Assembly (NCBI RefSeq): GCF_008271295.1
Contig: NZ_VTOY01000007.1
Location: 50,678 to 114,677 of the forward strand
Source: Pseudoselenomonas ruminis
Lineage (GTDB): Bacteria > Bacillota > Negativicutes > Selenomonadales > Selenomonadaceae
Length of the DNA stretch: 64,000 bases
Direction: 5' to 3'
A model generated the notes under the pieces. It saw only the letters and a program-made list of their open reading frames with translations. It ran no database searches and had not been told where the DNA came from. Position numbers and translations under genes: made by a program. Of this stretch, positions 37,026-44,794 are shown piece after piece. Each line of letters opens with the position of its first letter. The stretch's first letter is position 1.

Positions 37026-37774
37026 TCTTTTTCTTCCTCCATGCCGTAAATCTGCAGGATTTCCTCCGTATAACTGCCATCTTCCCGATGAACAATGAGC
37101 GGTGGCAGTACCTTGAGCCCGCCGGGGGCAGCCCCCACCACGGCTTCAATCAGCATCATATTCGGCGCCTTGCCGTCTTTGGGCTGAACCATCTGCAATC
37201 GTTTGGGCTCCATCTGGTGCTCGTGAAGGCTCACGATGATTTCGCCCAGCCGCTCGGGCAGGTGAACCATGGCAAACCTGCCGCCAAAGCGCAGCGCAAA
37301 ACGAGCCGCGCTGACCACATCGTCAAGCGTAGCCGTAAACTCATGACGGGCTCTGGCAACTCCCGATATTTGATTGACCTGCCCATGGGCTACGGGACGA
37401 TAGGGCGGATTGGCCACCACCACATCAAAAGACTCCGGGGCATAAAGCTCCCGGATTTGACGATAGTCGCCGGACTTCACAAAAATCCTGTCTTCGAGTT
37501 CATTCATCCAGACATTCCGGGCCGCTACGTCCGCCATGACCTCGTTTAATTCAATGGCATCGACACGCGCTACTTCATCGGCAATCAAGAGCGGAATCAC
37601 GCCCGTTCCTGTTCCCAGGTCTAATACCTTCTGCCGGCTTTTCCACGATAAAAAGTGGGCGAGCAGCACCGCATCCAGCGAAAAGCAGAATTCCTGCGTA
37701 TTCTGGATGATGTGCCGCCCGCTCCTCATCAAATCGTCAAGCCGTTCATTTTCTTTCAGGCTGACGTTTCTCAT
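37022..37774 (-). CDS. tRNA1(Val) (adenine-37-N6)-methyltransferase TrmN6-like (YabB)
   Basis: Rossmann-fold methyltransferase of 250 residues. SAM-binding DLGTGTGVIPLL (about 53-64) and the N6-adenine motif VVANPPYRP are intact. It lies between ricT and rsmI, as yabB does in Bacillus, with 4-bp overlaps on both sides. Confidence 0.9.
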   Translation of the reverse strand: MRNVSLKENERLDDLMRSGRHIIQNTQEFCFSLDAVLLAHFLSWKSRQKVLDLGTGTGVIPLLIADEVARVDAIELNEVMADVAARNVWMNELEDRIFVKSGDYRQIRELYAPESFDVVVANPPYRPVAHGQVNQISGVARARHEFTATLDDVVSAARFALRFGGRFAMVHLPERLGEIIVSLHEHQMEPKRLQMVQPKDGKAPNMMLIEAVVGAAPGGLKVLPPLIVHREDGSYTEEILQIYGMEEEKE

Positions 37775-38937
37775 TCTTTACTTTCCTTGCCTCCACCATT
37801 ATTGCCGCTGCCATTTTTCTCACGGGATCCCCGTGGACGGCGGTCACGGCGCTGGCGATTGCCGCCTTCGCGGTTCTGTTTCTCATGCTCGCCCCGTGGA
37901 CGGCGGCGATTATGGGAATTGCCTCCGCGATGCTCCTTATTCTCCCGGCCCTCGCGGTTATCACGCCGGTTATCATCTTTTCGTTTCTCACGCGGCCGGC
38001 GGTTGCGCTCACGGCGCGGACGCTCCTGTTCCTGCCGTTTCTCGCCATTGTCAGAAGCCGCCGGTGCCGCGATGATCTCGTCACTGGAAGTATCGAAACT
38101 TTCGAGCGTATCGCCTTCCTCATCTTTTTCGATGACATCTTCCCACGACGCGACAATCGTGCGGCTGTTATCCAAGAGAATCGTAGCCGTACGCCGCTGC
38201 TGATTGAGCGAGATTACCTTGCCCTCGCCCTCTAAGGATACCACCCGGCTGCCCTGCGCCGGAGCCAGCACCTTTTTCGGCTTCTTATGGCAGTTCTCGC
38301 AGTAGCAGTCATTCTCATATTTAAGACAACACATAAGGCGCCCGCAAATTCCCGAAATCTTCGTCGGATTCAAGGAGAGATTCTGTTCCTTGGCCATGCG
38401 GATAGAAACCGGCTCGAAATCCCCCAGGAACGATGCACAGCAGAGCGGACGGCCGCAGCAGCCGATTCCGCCCATGAGTTTCGCCTCATCGCGAACACCA
38501 ATCTGGCGAAGTTCGATACGCGTACGAAATACCGACGCCAAATCCTTGACCAGATTGCGGAAATCAATACGCCCATCAGCCGTAAAGTAGAAGATAATCT
38601 TATTCATATCGAAGGTGTACTCAACCTCGACCAGCTTCATCGGCAGCTTGTGTTCCTGAATCTTCTTTTCGCAAATGCCGAAAGCCTCTTTCTCCCGCTT
38701 CTTGTTATCCTCCAAGCGCTGGAGATCCGAAGCATTCGCTATCCGATGGACAATCTTCAACGGCTGGGTGACTTCGCTGTCCTCCACCTCACGTGGGCCA
38801 AGAACCGTCAGGCCACACTCCATGCCGCGGGCAGTCTCCACGATAACACGCTGTCCTGCCTCAATTTCCAGATTGCCCGGGCCGAAATAATATATCTTTC
38901 CCGCTTTCTTGAAGCGGACTCCGATGATTTTCTGCAA
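37771..38937 (-). CDS. ricT: RicT/YaaT PSP1-domain protein with a long basic tail
   Basis: Protein of 388 residues. The PSP1 core (about 1-275) has the cysteines that in Bacillus RicT help hold Fe-S clusters (CCGRPLCCASFLG, ICGRLMCCLKYENDCYC). RicT works with RicA and RicF on RNase Y-dependent RNA processing. The last ~85 residues are an unusual disordered tail of Arg, Asn, Gly and Glu (repeated RR, RPR and GNR units), which may bind RNA. The start is TTG preceded by AGGAGG. Confidence 0.92.
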   Translation of the reverse strand: MQKIIGVRFKKAGKIYYFGPGNLEIEAGQRVIVETARGMECGLTVLGPREVEDSEVTQPLKIVHRIANASDLQRLEDNKKREKEAFGICEKKIQEHKLPMKLVEVEYTFDMNKIIFYFTADGRIDFRNLVKDLASVFRTRIELRQIGVRDEAKLMGGIGCCGRPLCCASFLGDFEPVSIRMAKEQNLSLNPTKISGICGRLMCCLKYENDCYCENCHKKPKKVLAPAQGSRVVSLEGEGKVISLNQQRRTATILLDNSRTIVASWEDVIEKDEEGDTLESFDTSSDEIIAAPAASDNGEKRQEQERPRRERNRRPREKRKDDNRRDNREGRENKEHRGGNSHNRRRPRGEHEKQNREGGNRQRRDRRPRGSREKNGSGNNGGGKESKE

Positions 38938-38956
38938 AATTATCCTCCTACAACCT

Positions 38957-39955
38957 TTATGTCAAATCGCGTATACGCAATAAAAAACCTTCCATCTGCA
39001 AGCGCAGGTTTACGTTTGCCTGCAAGCGCCGCTGCATTTCCCGTACCTGGCGCAGCATCGCAAATATCTTATGCTCTGGGAAGCGCGGCAACAGCTTCGC
39101 CAGCTGTACGCGGCAATCCTGATGATACAAAAGCGGGCTCGCCCCATCCTCGTAAAGCACCAGCATATCACGCAAAAGCATATTAAAATACAGGAACCAC
39201 TCCACGAGCTTTTCCCGGTCTAAATCGCCTTTTTCCTTTGCCAGCTGCCAAAGCTTATCCATGTCCATCGAGTCCAGCTGGGAAAGGACCGACAAGGCAT
39301 CATTGCGGAGCGTGAGTCCGCCATTTTCGAAAAGCGTCACCGCACGGCCCAGGCTCCCGTCCGCCAATGCCGAAAGCTCAGCCGCATCTTCTGCCGGAAC
39401 GCCGCGTTCCTGCAAAGCCGATGTCATCGCCTCCACGGGCAGCATGCCAAAAGCTACCGGCATACAACGGGACACGATAGTGTCTAAAAGCGAACTGCGC
39501 ATACTGGTAACCAGAATAAAGGTTACCTGCCCCTCTGGCTCCTCCAGCGTCTTCAAAAGGCTGTTGGCCGCGGCCTCATTCATGCATTCAACGTCATCCA
39601 AAAGCACCACGCGGCTCTTAGACATAACCGGATAGCGGGAAGCCACCGTCTGCATCTCACGAATCTGTTCAATACGGATGACTTTTGCGGACTTGCCGCG
39701 GACTTCCGGCAGCACTTCATAATAATCGGGATGGCTGGACAGCCGCATCGACTGGCAGGACTCACAATGACCGCAGGGGCCATCGTCCGTCTCGCAAAGG
39801 ATGGCTGCCGCCAGTGCCTGCCCCAGCATTTTCTTGCCAATACCATCCGGACCGGTAAACAACAGGGCATGCGGCAGGCGCCCCTCCCGGAGCATCGTCC
39901 GCAGCTGCTGCTTTTGCTTTTCATGCCCGATGATTTTATTCCAACTGAGTTCCAT
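38957..39955 (-). CDS. holB: DNA polymerase III delta' subunit HolB
   Basis: Clamp-loader AAA+ protein of 332 residues. P-loop GPDGIGKKMLG (about 34-44), a four-Cys zinc module (CETDDGPCGHCESC, about 53-66), VVLLDDVE (Walker B-like) and the SRC motif are present. It overlaps yaaR by 1 nt and precedes ricT by 19 nt. Confidence 0.94.
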   Translation of the reverse strand: MELSWNKIIGHEKQKQQLRTMLREGRLPHALLFTGPDGIGKKMLGQALAAAILCETDDGPCGHCESCQSMRLSSHPDYYEVLPEVRGKSAKVIRIEQIREMQTVASRYPVMSKSRVVLLDDVECMNEAAANSLLKTLEEPEGQVTFILVTSMRSSLLDTIVSRCMPVAFGMLPVEAMTSALQERGVPAEDAAELSALADGSLGRAVTLFENGGLTLRNDALSVLSQLDSMDMDKLWQLAKEKGDLDREKLVEWFLYFNMLLRDMLVLYEDGASPLLYHQDCRVQLAKLLPRFPEHKIFAMLRQVREMQRRLQANVNLRLQMEGFLLRIRDLT

Positions 39956-40410
39956 TACATGTAAAGGTCCACGAGCATCCCGCGGATTGCATCATGGCTG
40001 GCGACAATATCCAGCTGGCTGGCCTGTCCCAGGCGGATTTTCTCCGCCATTTCCTCCAGCCGTTTGTCAATCTTGCGGACAGTGGTATATACCTTCTGAC
40101 GGCCCATGCGGTCCCAGCCGGCCTGCGTGTGGAGCTCATACATATGATTGACCGCCTCACCGACAAAGTTCTTGATGAGCGTGCGGTACGACTTCAGTTC
40201 ATCGTAAGTCGGCGTCTTGGAAAGCCGCGCCCCCTGTTCATCAATCTGCCGGAGCAGCTTGTCGAGCTGTTCCGTTGTCACCGTTTCTTCCTGATTGCGC
40301 AGTTCCGTGCTGAAATCAGTGTCCATGTCACGGACACGCTCATCCTCGCTGCTGCGGCTCACGGAGATTGACGGCCCTTTTGTCGTCATATTATCTATTT
40401 TCATCGGCAT
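39955..40410 (-). CDS. YaaR-like DUF327 protein
   Basis: Helical protein of 151 residues matching the DUF327/YaaR family by size, sequence (LSKTPTYDELKSYRTLIKNFVGEAVNHMYEL) and position before holB. Function unknown. It is the first gene of the block, with an AGGTGA site. Confidence 0.88.
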   Translation of the reverse strand: MPMKIDNMTTKGPSISVSRSSEDERVRDMDTDFSTELRNQEETVTTEQLDKLLRQIDEQGARLSKTPTYDELKSYRTLIKNFVGEAVNHMYELHTQAGWDRMGRQKVYTTVRKIDKRLEEMAEKIRLGQASQLDIVASHDAIRGMLVDLYM

Positions 40411-40518
40411 AATGTATCACCTGCTTTTCGTTTCAATGAATAAGTCCTAAAGCGTATACTTGTCCATAGTTTCCTATTATTGATTATACCGTTTCATCTG
40501 GCAATATGCAATATAAAG

Positions 40519-40548
40519 AAAAGGCCGTCAGGCCTCTGCCTGACGGTC
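40519..40548 (-). terminator. Terminator after the small secreted gene
   Basis: CCGTCAGGC-loop-GCCTGACGG followed by a T-rich run on the minus strand. Confidence 0.85.
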
Positions 40549-40565
40549 AAAACCGGCATTCCGGA

Positions 40566-40910
40566 TTATTTGCTTTTATGCGGATTATGCGCCTCATATT
40601 CATCCTTGATGCCCTCGATGATTTTATCATGGCGTTCCTGCTCCTGACGCAGCTGGCGGTTGTACTCTTTCTCGCCAATCTGTCCATGGCGCTTCTGGTA
40701 TTTGAGCGCGCGGACATTCTGCTTATGCGTCATATCTTCTTCGTTCATGCGATGGCTGTACTTATTGCTCGTTCCGTCTTCAAACGTCTGCTGCGCATGG
40801 TGACGATGTGCCTCCGAAACGCCCGACAGAGAAACCGTAGCAATGCCAAATCCCATCATGCCAGCCATTGCCAATGCTGTAACTTTCTTTTTATCAAACT
40901 TCATGTTCAT
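40566..40910 (-). CDS. Small exported His/Lys-rich protein, 114 residues
   Basis: Not recognised. Signal peptide (about 1-33, ending GVSEA) followed by a highly charged helical domain rich in His, Lys, Glu and Gln (HRHHAQQTF near the mature N-terminus, HNPHKSK at the end). The His content might bind metal, which is speculative. It has a TAAAGGAG site and a terminator, so it is an independent gene. Confidence 0.78.
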   Translation of the reverse strand: MNMKFDKKKVTALAMAGMMGFGIATVSLSGVSEAHRHHAQQTFEDGTSNKYSHRMNEEDMTHKQNVRALKYQKRHGQIGEKEYNRQLRQEQERHDKIIEGIKDEYEAHNPHKSK

Positions 40911-41060
40911 GACTCCTTTACCTCAAAATTTTATCTTGGGTATTTCCCTTCTTTGTTTTAAAGTATAGGAATCTTGAATTGGAGCTTCCTTAAATAAAAA
41001 TGATGTTTTTCCTTATATTTTTCTTACAATACCATTAAGGAAAATACCGCATGACGGCTA

Positions 41061-41864
41061 TCAGCACAATCCCTCATCGAGCAGCTGCTGAATCTTGACC
41101 ATAACGCCAGCTTCGACATTACTCTTGGCCGTGAAGCGGGCAACCTCCTTGATGGCCGGATACGCATTGGCCATGGCATAACTGTAATAAACCGACTCCA
41201 GCATCTCCTTATCGTTCATATAGTCGCCAAACGCTGCACATTCTTCCGGAGCCAGGCCCAGACGTTCCTGAATCTTGCGTACGGCCATACCTTTATTGGC
41301 TCCAAGGTTAGTAATATCCACCCAATAGGCACTTGCCAATACTACCTGCATCGAGCTTTCGTAATGCTTGAGCAGCGGAAAAATCTTCGTATCGGCATCC
41401 CCGTCAGCCGTGAAAAAAGAAATCTTAATCGGGTCATCGTCAACGTCTTCAAAGCAGTCGACCAATTCGATTTCGCTAAAATATTTCATGAGCTCATCCA
41501 TGTATTTTTCCGGCTGCTTATCCTTGAGCAGATAAACTTTTTTCTTGCCGCAAAACACATTGTAGATGTCCGGCTTGTCGTTTACGCTGTTGACAATTTC
41601 CATTGCCTTATCCCGCTCAATGACATCCGAAAAAAGTTCCTCTCCATGCTGGCGGACCATCGTGCCATTGTCGCTGACAAAGAGGAACGTATCGGCATAC
41701 TTGGGGAAGCTGTCCACCAGCGAGTAGTATTGACGGCCACTGGCCGGCGCAAACATAACCCCGCGGTCATGGAGTTTTTCCATCATGGCATCAAATTCCG
41801 CCGGTAACCGGCCCGCCTCATCCAGCAGCGTCCCATCCATATCCGACAAGATTAATTTAATCAT
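41061..41864 (-). CDS. Cof-type HAD phosphatase
   Basis: HAD hydrolase of about 267 residues with a type IIB cap. Motifs: LSDMDGTLLDE with the nucleophile Asp, APASGRQYYSL, and CAAFGDYMNDKEML. The start at 41864 follows GAGGAACG; a frame beginning 30 nt upstream adds residues before the motif I strand. Substrate unknown. Related to two other Cof-type genes in this window. Confidence 0.9.
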   Translation of the reverse strand: MIKLILSDMDGTLLDEAGRLPAEFDAMMEKLHDRGVMFAPASGRQYYSLVDSFPKYADTFLFVSDNGTMVRQHGEELFSDVIERDKAMEIVNSVNDKPDIYNVFCGKKKVYLLKDKQPEKYMDELMKYFSEIELVDCFEDVDDDPIKISFFTADGDADTKIFPLLKHYESSMQVVLASAYWVDITNLGANKGMAVRKIQERLGLAPEECAAFGDYMNDKEMLESVYYSYAMANAYPAIKEVARFTAKSNVEAGVMVKIQQLLDEGLC

Positions 41865-41968
41865 TACACGTTCCTCATTTCCAGAATTACCCAAGATTCG
41901 TTATTTCATTCAAAAGCTAGTATTGATTTTACCATAAACACACAAGGTTCGTCTAATGACAAATGTAC

Positions 41969-42841
41969 CTATTCCGCTCGTAAATAGCGCACTGCAGCCA
42001 GCCCGGCTTCCGCTCCCTGATAGACGGCTTTTGCCACCTGCCGCAAACCGCCGGTGCAATCTCCCGCCGCAAAAATACCGGGAATATTGGTGGCCATCTG
42101 TTCATCTATCTTGATAGCATTTCCCTCGAGCATTACGCCGAGCTTCCGCGCAAGCTCGGTGCTGCCGGCAACCCCAACCGCCAAGAATACACCATCAACC
42201 GGCAAAACCGAACCATCCTGGAAACGCACCTGCTGTACCCGGCCGTCCCCCTCCACAGCCGCCAATTTTCCCGGATGGATTGATAGCGTCTCCGGGACTG
42301 CACAGGCGGGTTCTTCTCCATTGGTAAGCAAAGTCACCTCCGACGCATGCGGAAGCAGTGCCGCCGCCTCATGCAGCGCATATTCGCCAGCACCAATGAC
42401 CGCCACCTTCTTTTGGCGATAGAAAAACGCATCGCAAATCGCACAATAGCTGATGCCCTTTCCCTCAAATTCACGGATGCCAGGAACCGGCAAAGTTTTA
42501 TGCGCTGCCCCAGCGGCTAAAATGACGCTGTCGGCCTCAAATCCCTCTTGCTCCGTTTCCACCCGGAAGCTATGAAAATCATCGGCAAAATTCACGGCAG
42601 CCACATCGCCTTCGCGAAATTCCACGCCGATGCGTTTTGCCCCATCGATTCCGCGTGCCAGGAGTTCCACTCCGCTTACCGGTTCTGCCAGCCCATAGTA
42701 ATTTTCTATCAAATGGGCTTTGGCTAAACTGCCGGTATCCTTCCCGCTGGAAATCACCGTTACTTCAGCGCCTCCGCGGCGTGCGTAAAGAGCTGCCGAT
42801 ACACCGGCAGGACCTGCTCCAATGATAACAACTTTTGCCAT
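41969..42841 (-). CDS. Thioredoxin reductase-like FAD/NAD(P)H oxidoreductase
   Basis: Flavoprotein of about 290 residues. FAD-binding VVIIGAGPAGVSAALYARR (N-terminus), redox-active CAIC (in SYCAICDAFFYR), the NAD(P)H-site VAVIGAGEYALHEAAAL and FAAGDCTGGLRQV. The second nucleotide motif lacks the G-x-G-x-x-A/S pattern of standard TrxB, so the partner and cofactor may differ. Start 42841 follows GGGGTATCGGG. Confidence 0.87.
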   Translation of the reverse strand: MAKVVIIGAGPAGVSAALYARRGGAEVTVISSGKDTGSLAKAHLIENYYGLAEPVSGVELLARGIDGAKRIGVEFREGDVAAVNFADDFHSFRVETEQEGFEADSVILAAGAAHKTLPVPGIREFEGKGISYCAICDAFFYRQKKVAVIGAGEYALHEAAALLPHASEVTLLTNGEEPACAVPETLSIHPGKLAAVEGDGRVQQVRFQDGSVLPVDGVFLAVGVAGSTELARKLGVMLEGNAIKIDEQMATNIPGIFAAGDCTGGLRQVAKAVYQGAEAGLAAVRYLRAE

Positions 42842-42879
42842 TCCCGATACCCCCTGCATTTTTTTCTTCAGTATAACAC

Positions 42880-42910
42880 AAAAGTGACAGACTCTTTGTG
42901 AGCCTGTCAC
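42880..42910 (-). terminator. Terminator of the mfrABE operon
   Basis: GTGACAG-x-CTC pairs with GAG-x-CTGTCAC, followed by TTTTGTG on the minus strand. Confidence 0.8.
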
Positions 42911-42966
42911 CTTTGTGTTGTGATGTGTGTGTTTATCTAAATTTTAGGAAAGGGTACGCGTATTTA

Positions 42967-43833
42967 TCAGCCCAGTTTCAGTTTGTCCTGTGCGGAGACG
43001 TGGCGGTTGAAGCCAACTTCCTCTTTCGTCAGGCCAAGAGCCAGACCTACGAGCTGCTGCAGGTGCAGGATAGGAACCTGTGCCTGGGAATGAACAGCCT
43101 CACGGCCCTCCGGCTCGTACATATCGAGCTGCATCTGGCAGAGCGGGCACGGTGTAACCAGTGCACCAGCGCCAGCGCGGTCAGCGCTGTCAACAATCTC
43201 ACCCGTAGCCTTGAGCACATCGTGCTCAGCAGCCAGCTGGGCATGGAAGCCGCAGCATTTGCGGTTTGCATCGAACCAAACCGGCTCTGCGCCGAGTTTG
43301 CGGACGAGGCGCTCCATGTACTCCGGATGTTTGCCATCACCATGGTCCATGACCTCCTGCGGACGCAGGATATGGCAGCCATAGTAAGCAGCGACTTTAT
43401 AGCCATTAAGCGGATTTACAATCTTGCCATCCAAGAGTTCCGGATGGTCATCAAGAATCCAGAGGAAATGCGTAATCTGGCTCGTGCCTTTGTACTCATA
43501 CGGATGACCGGACTCCTTGAGAATGTTGTTGACTTTCTCGCGAAGTTTCTCATCCTTATCCAGGCGGGCTTTAGCCGTACGGAGCTGCAGCGTGCAAGTG
43601 TTGCAGACCGTCATGATATCGCAACCCATATTCTCGGCAATGGAAATGTTGCGAGCATTGACAGCCAGTGCAGCCAAATCATCAACACCCTGTGCATGGG
43701 ATGCACCACAGCAGGTCCAGTTTGGAATCTCTTCGATTTCAATACCGAGTTTCTCGCAAACTTTTTTCAAGGACGTATAAGCTTCAGCAGCAGCGCCTTC
43801 GAGGACGCAGCCCGGGAATAATGCGTATTTCAT
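42967..43833 (-). CDS. mfrE: Methylmenaquinol:fumarate reductase subunit E (CCG-domain)
   Basis: Heterodisulfide-reductase-B-like subunit of about 288 residues with two CCG domains: WTCCGASHAQ plus VCNTCTLQ, and RKCCGFHAQ plus CPLCQMQ. In SdhE/MfrE proteins these bind an Fe-S cluster and replace the cytochrome b anchor, taking electrons from methylmenaquinol. It is the third gene of mfrA-mfrB-mfrE. The ATG at 43833 follows GGAGGAG, 2 nt past the mfrB stop. Confidence 0.9.
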   Translation of the reverse strand: MKYALFPGCVLEGAAAEAYTSLKKVCEKLGIEIEEIPNWTCCGASHAQGVDDLAALAVNARNISIAENMGCDIMTVCNTCTLQLRTAKARLDKDEKLREKVNNILKESGHPYEYKGTSQITHFLWILDDHPELLDGKIVNPLNGYKVAAYYGCHILRPQEVMDHGDGKHPEYMERLVRKLGAEPVWFDANRKCCGFHAQLAAEHDVLKATGEIVDSADRAGAGALVTPCPLCQMQLDMYEPEGREAVHSQAQVPILHLQQLVGLALGLTKEEVGFNRHVSAQDKLKLG

Positions 43834-43835
43834 AA

Positions 43836-44792
43836 TCAATTCTCCTCCTTCGATGCTGCTTCTGCGTTCTTAACGATTTTACGGATCGTGTCGATCTCTT
43901 TGTTGACCGGATGCTTATCCAGCGGATTCATCTTGCCAACGCGCATGAGGCGCAGAGCCATCGGCGCACGCAGACCGGCGGCGAAGAAGCCCTCGGACTT
44001 GATGTTGAGCTTCGACTCGTCGAGCGTACCGGAATCGCTGATATCATCATAGATAGCTTTCGCATGGCGGGCACCAACGTTATCATCGAGGCCCATCTTG
44101 AACGTAGCTTCTTTGAGTTTCTCGATAGCACCAGCCGGGTCGAGACCTTTCGGGCATTTTGCCGTGCATTCCTGGCAGTTGAAGCAGCGCCAGAGGCCAG
44201 CATCAACAACAGCCTTGAGATGCTCTTTCGGGTCCTTATCACGGGAATCCCGCGTGATTTTGGCAGCCTTGACGAAAACGAACGGGTCAAGGAAGTCATC
44301 CTGATTCCAGGAGTTCTTGTTGCACTCGGATACGCAGGAACCGCAGAGGATACAACCGGCGAGTTTCTTGAATTTGTTAAACTCTTCCGGAGACTGCTTG
44401 CAGCCTTCCTCAGCCGAAAATTCAGCTTTCGGATGAACCGTCGGTTTGATTTTCTTGATGCGGGCATATTTCGGGTCCCAATCGACAATGAGGTCGCGGA
44501 TGACGCGGAAGTTGCCCAGCGGCTCAATGGTGAGCTCATCCGTATCATAGCGTTTCATGAGGTTCTCAACGAGAATCTCGCAAGCGAGCTCAGCGTTGCC
44601 GTTGACGCGGACAGCACAAGCGCCGCAGATGGAAGAACGGCAGGAGCAGGTAAACGAAAGGGTCGGATCCTGATGCTCTTTAATCTGCGTCAGGGCCTCA
44701 AGTACCGTCATACCAACCGTAACCGGGAGCGTGTAATCCTGCACCCATTTTTTATCTTCAACGAAGCGATGGATTCTAAGCTTTACGTCCAT
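43836..44792 (-). CDS. mfrB: Methylmenaquinol:fumarate reductase iron-sulfur subunit
   Basis: SdhB/FrdB-like protein of about 318 residues. An N-terminal ferredoxin domain ligates [2Fe-2S] (CSCRSSICGACAVRVNG...C, about 58-80). The C-terminal part carries CILCGSCVSEC and CFNCQECTAKCPKG for [4Fe-4S] and [3Fe-4S] clusters. It passes electrons from MfrE to the flavin subunit. The start at 44792 is 2 nt past the mfrA stop. Confidence 0.92.
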   Translation of the reverse strand: MDVKLRIHRFVEDKKWVQDYTLPVTVGMTVLEALTQIKEHQDPTLSFTCSCRSSICGACAVRVNGNAELACEILVENLMKRYDTDELTIEPLGNFRVIRDLIVDWDPKYARIKKIKPTVHPKAEFSAEEGCKQSPEEFNKFKKLAGCILCGSCVSECNKNSWNQDDFLDPFVFVKAAKITRDSRDKDPKEHLKAVVDAGLWRCFNCQECTAKCPKGLDPAGAIEKLKEATFKMGLDDNVGARHAKAIYDDISDSGTLDESKLNIKSEGFFAAGLRAPMALRLMRVGKMNPLDKHPVNKEIDTIRKIVKNAEAASKEEN

Positions 44793-44794
44793 GA

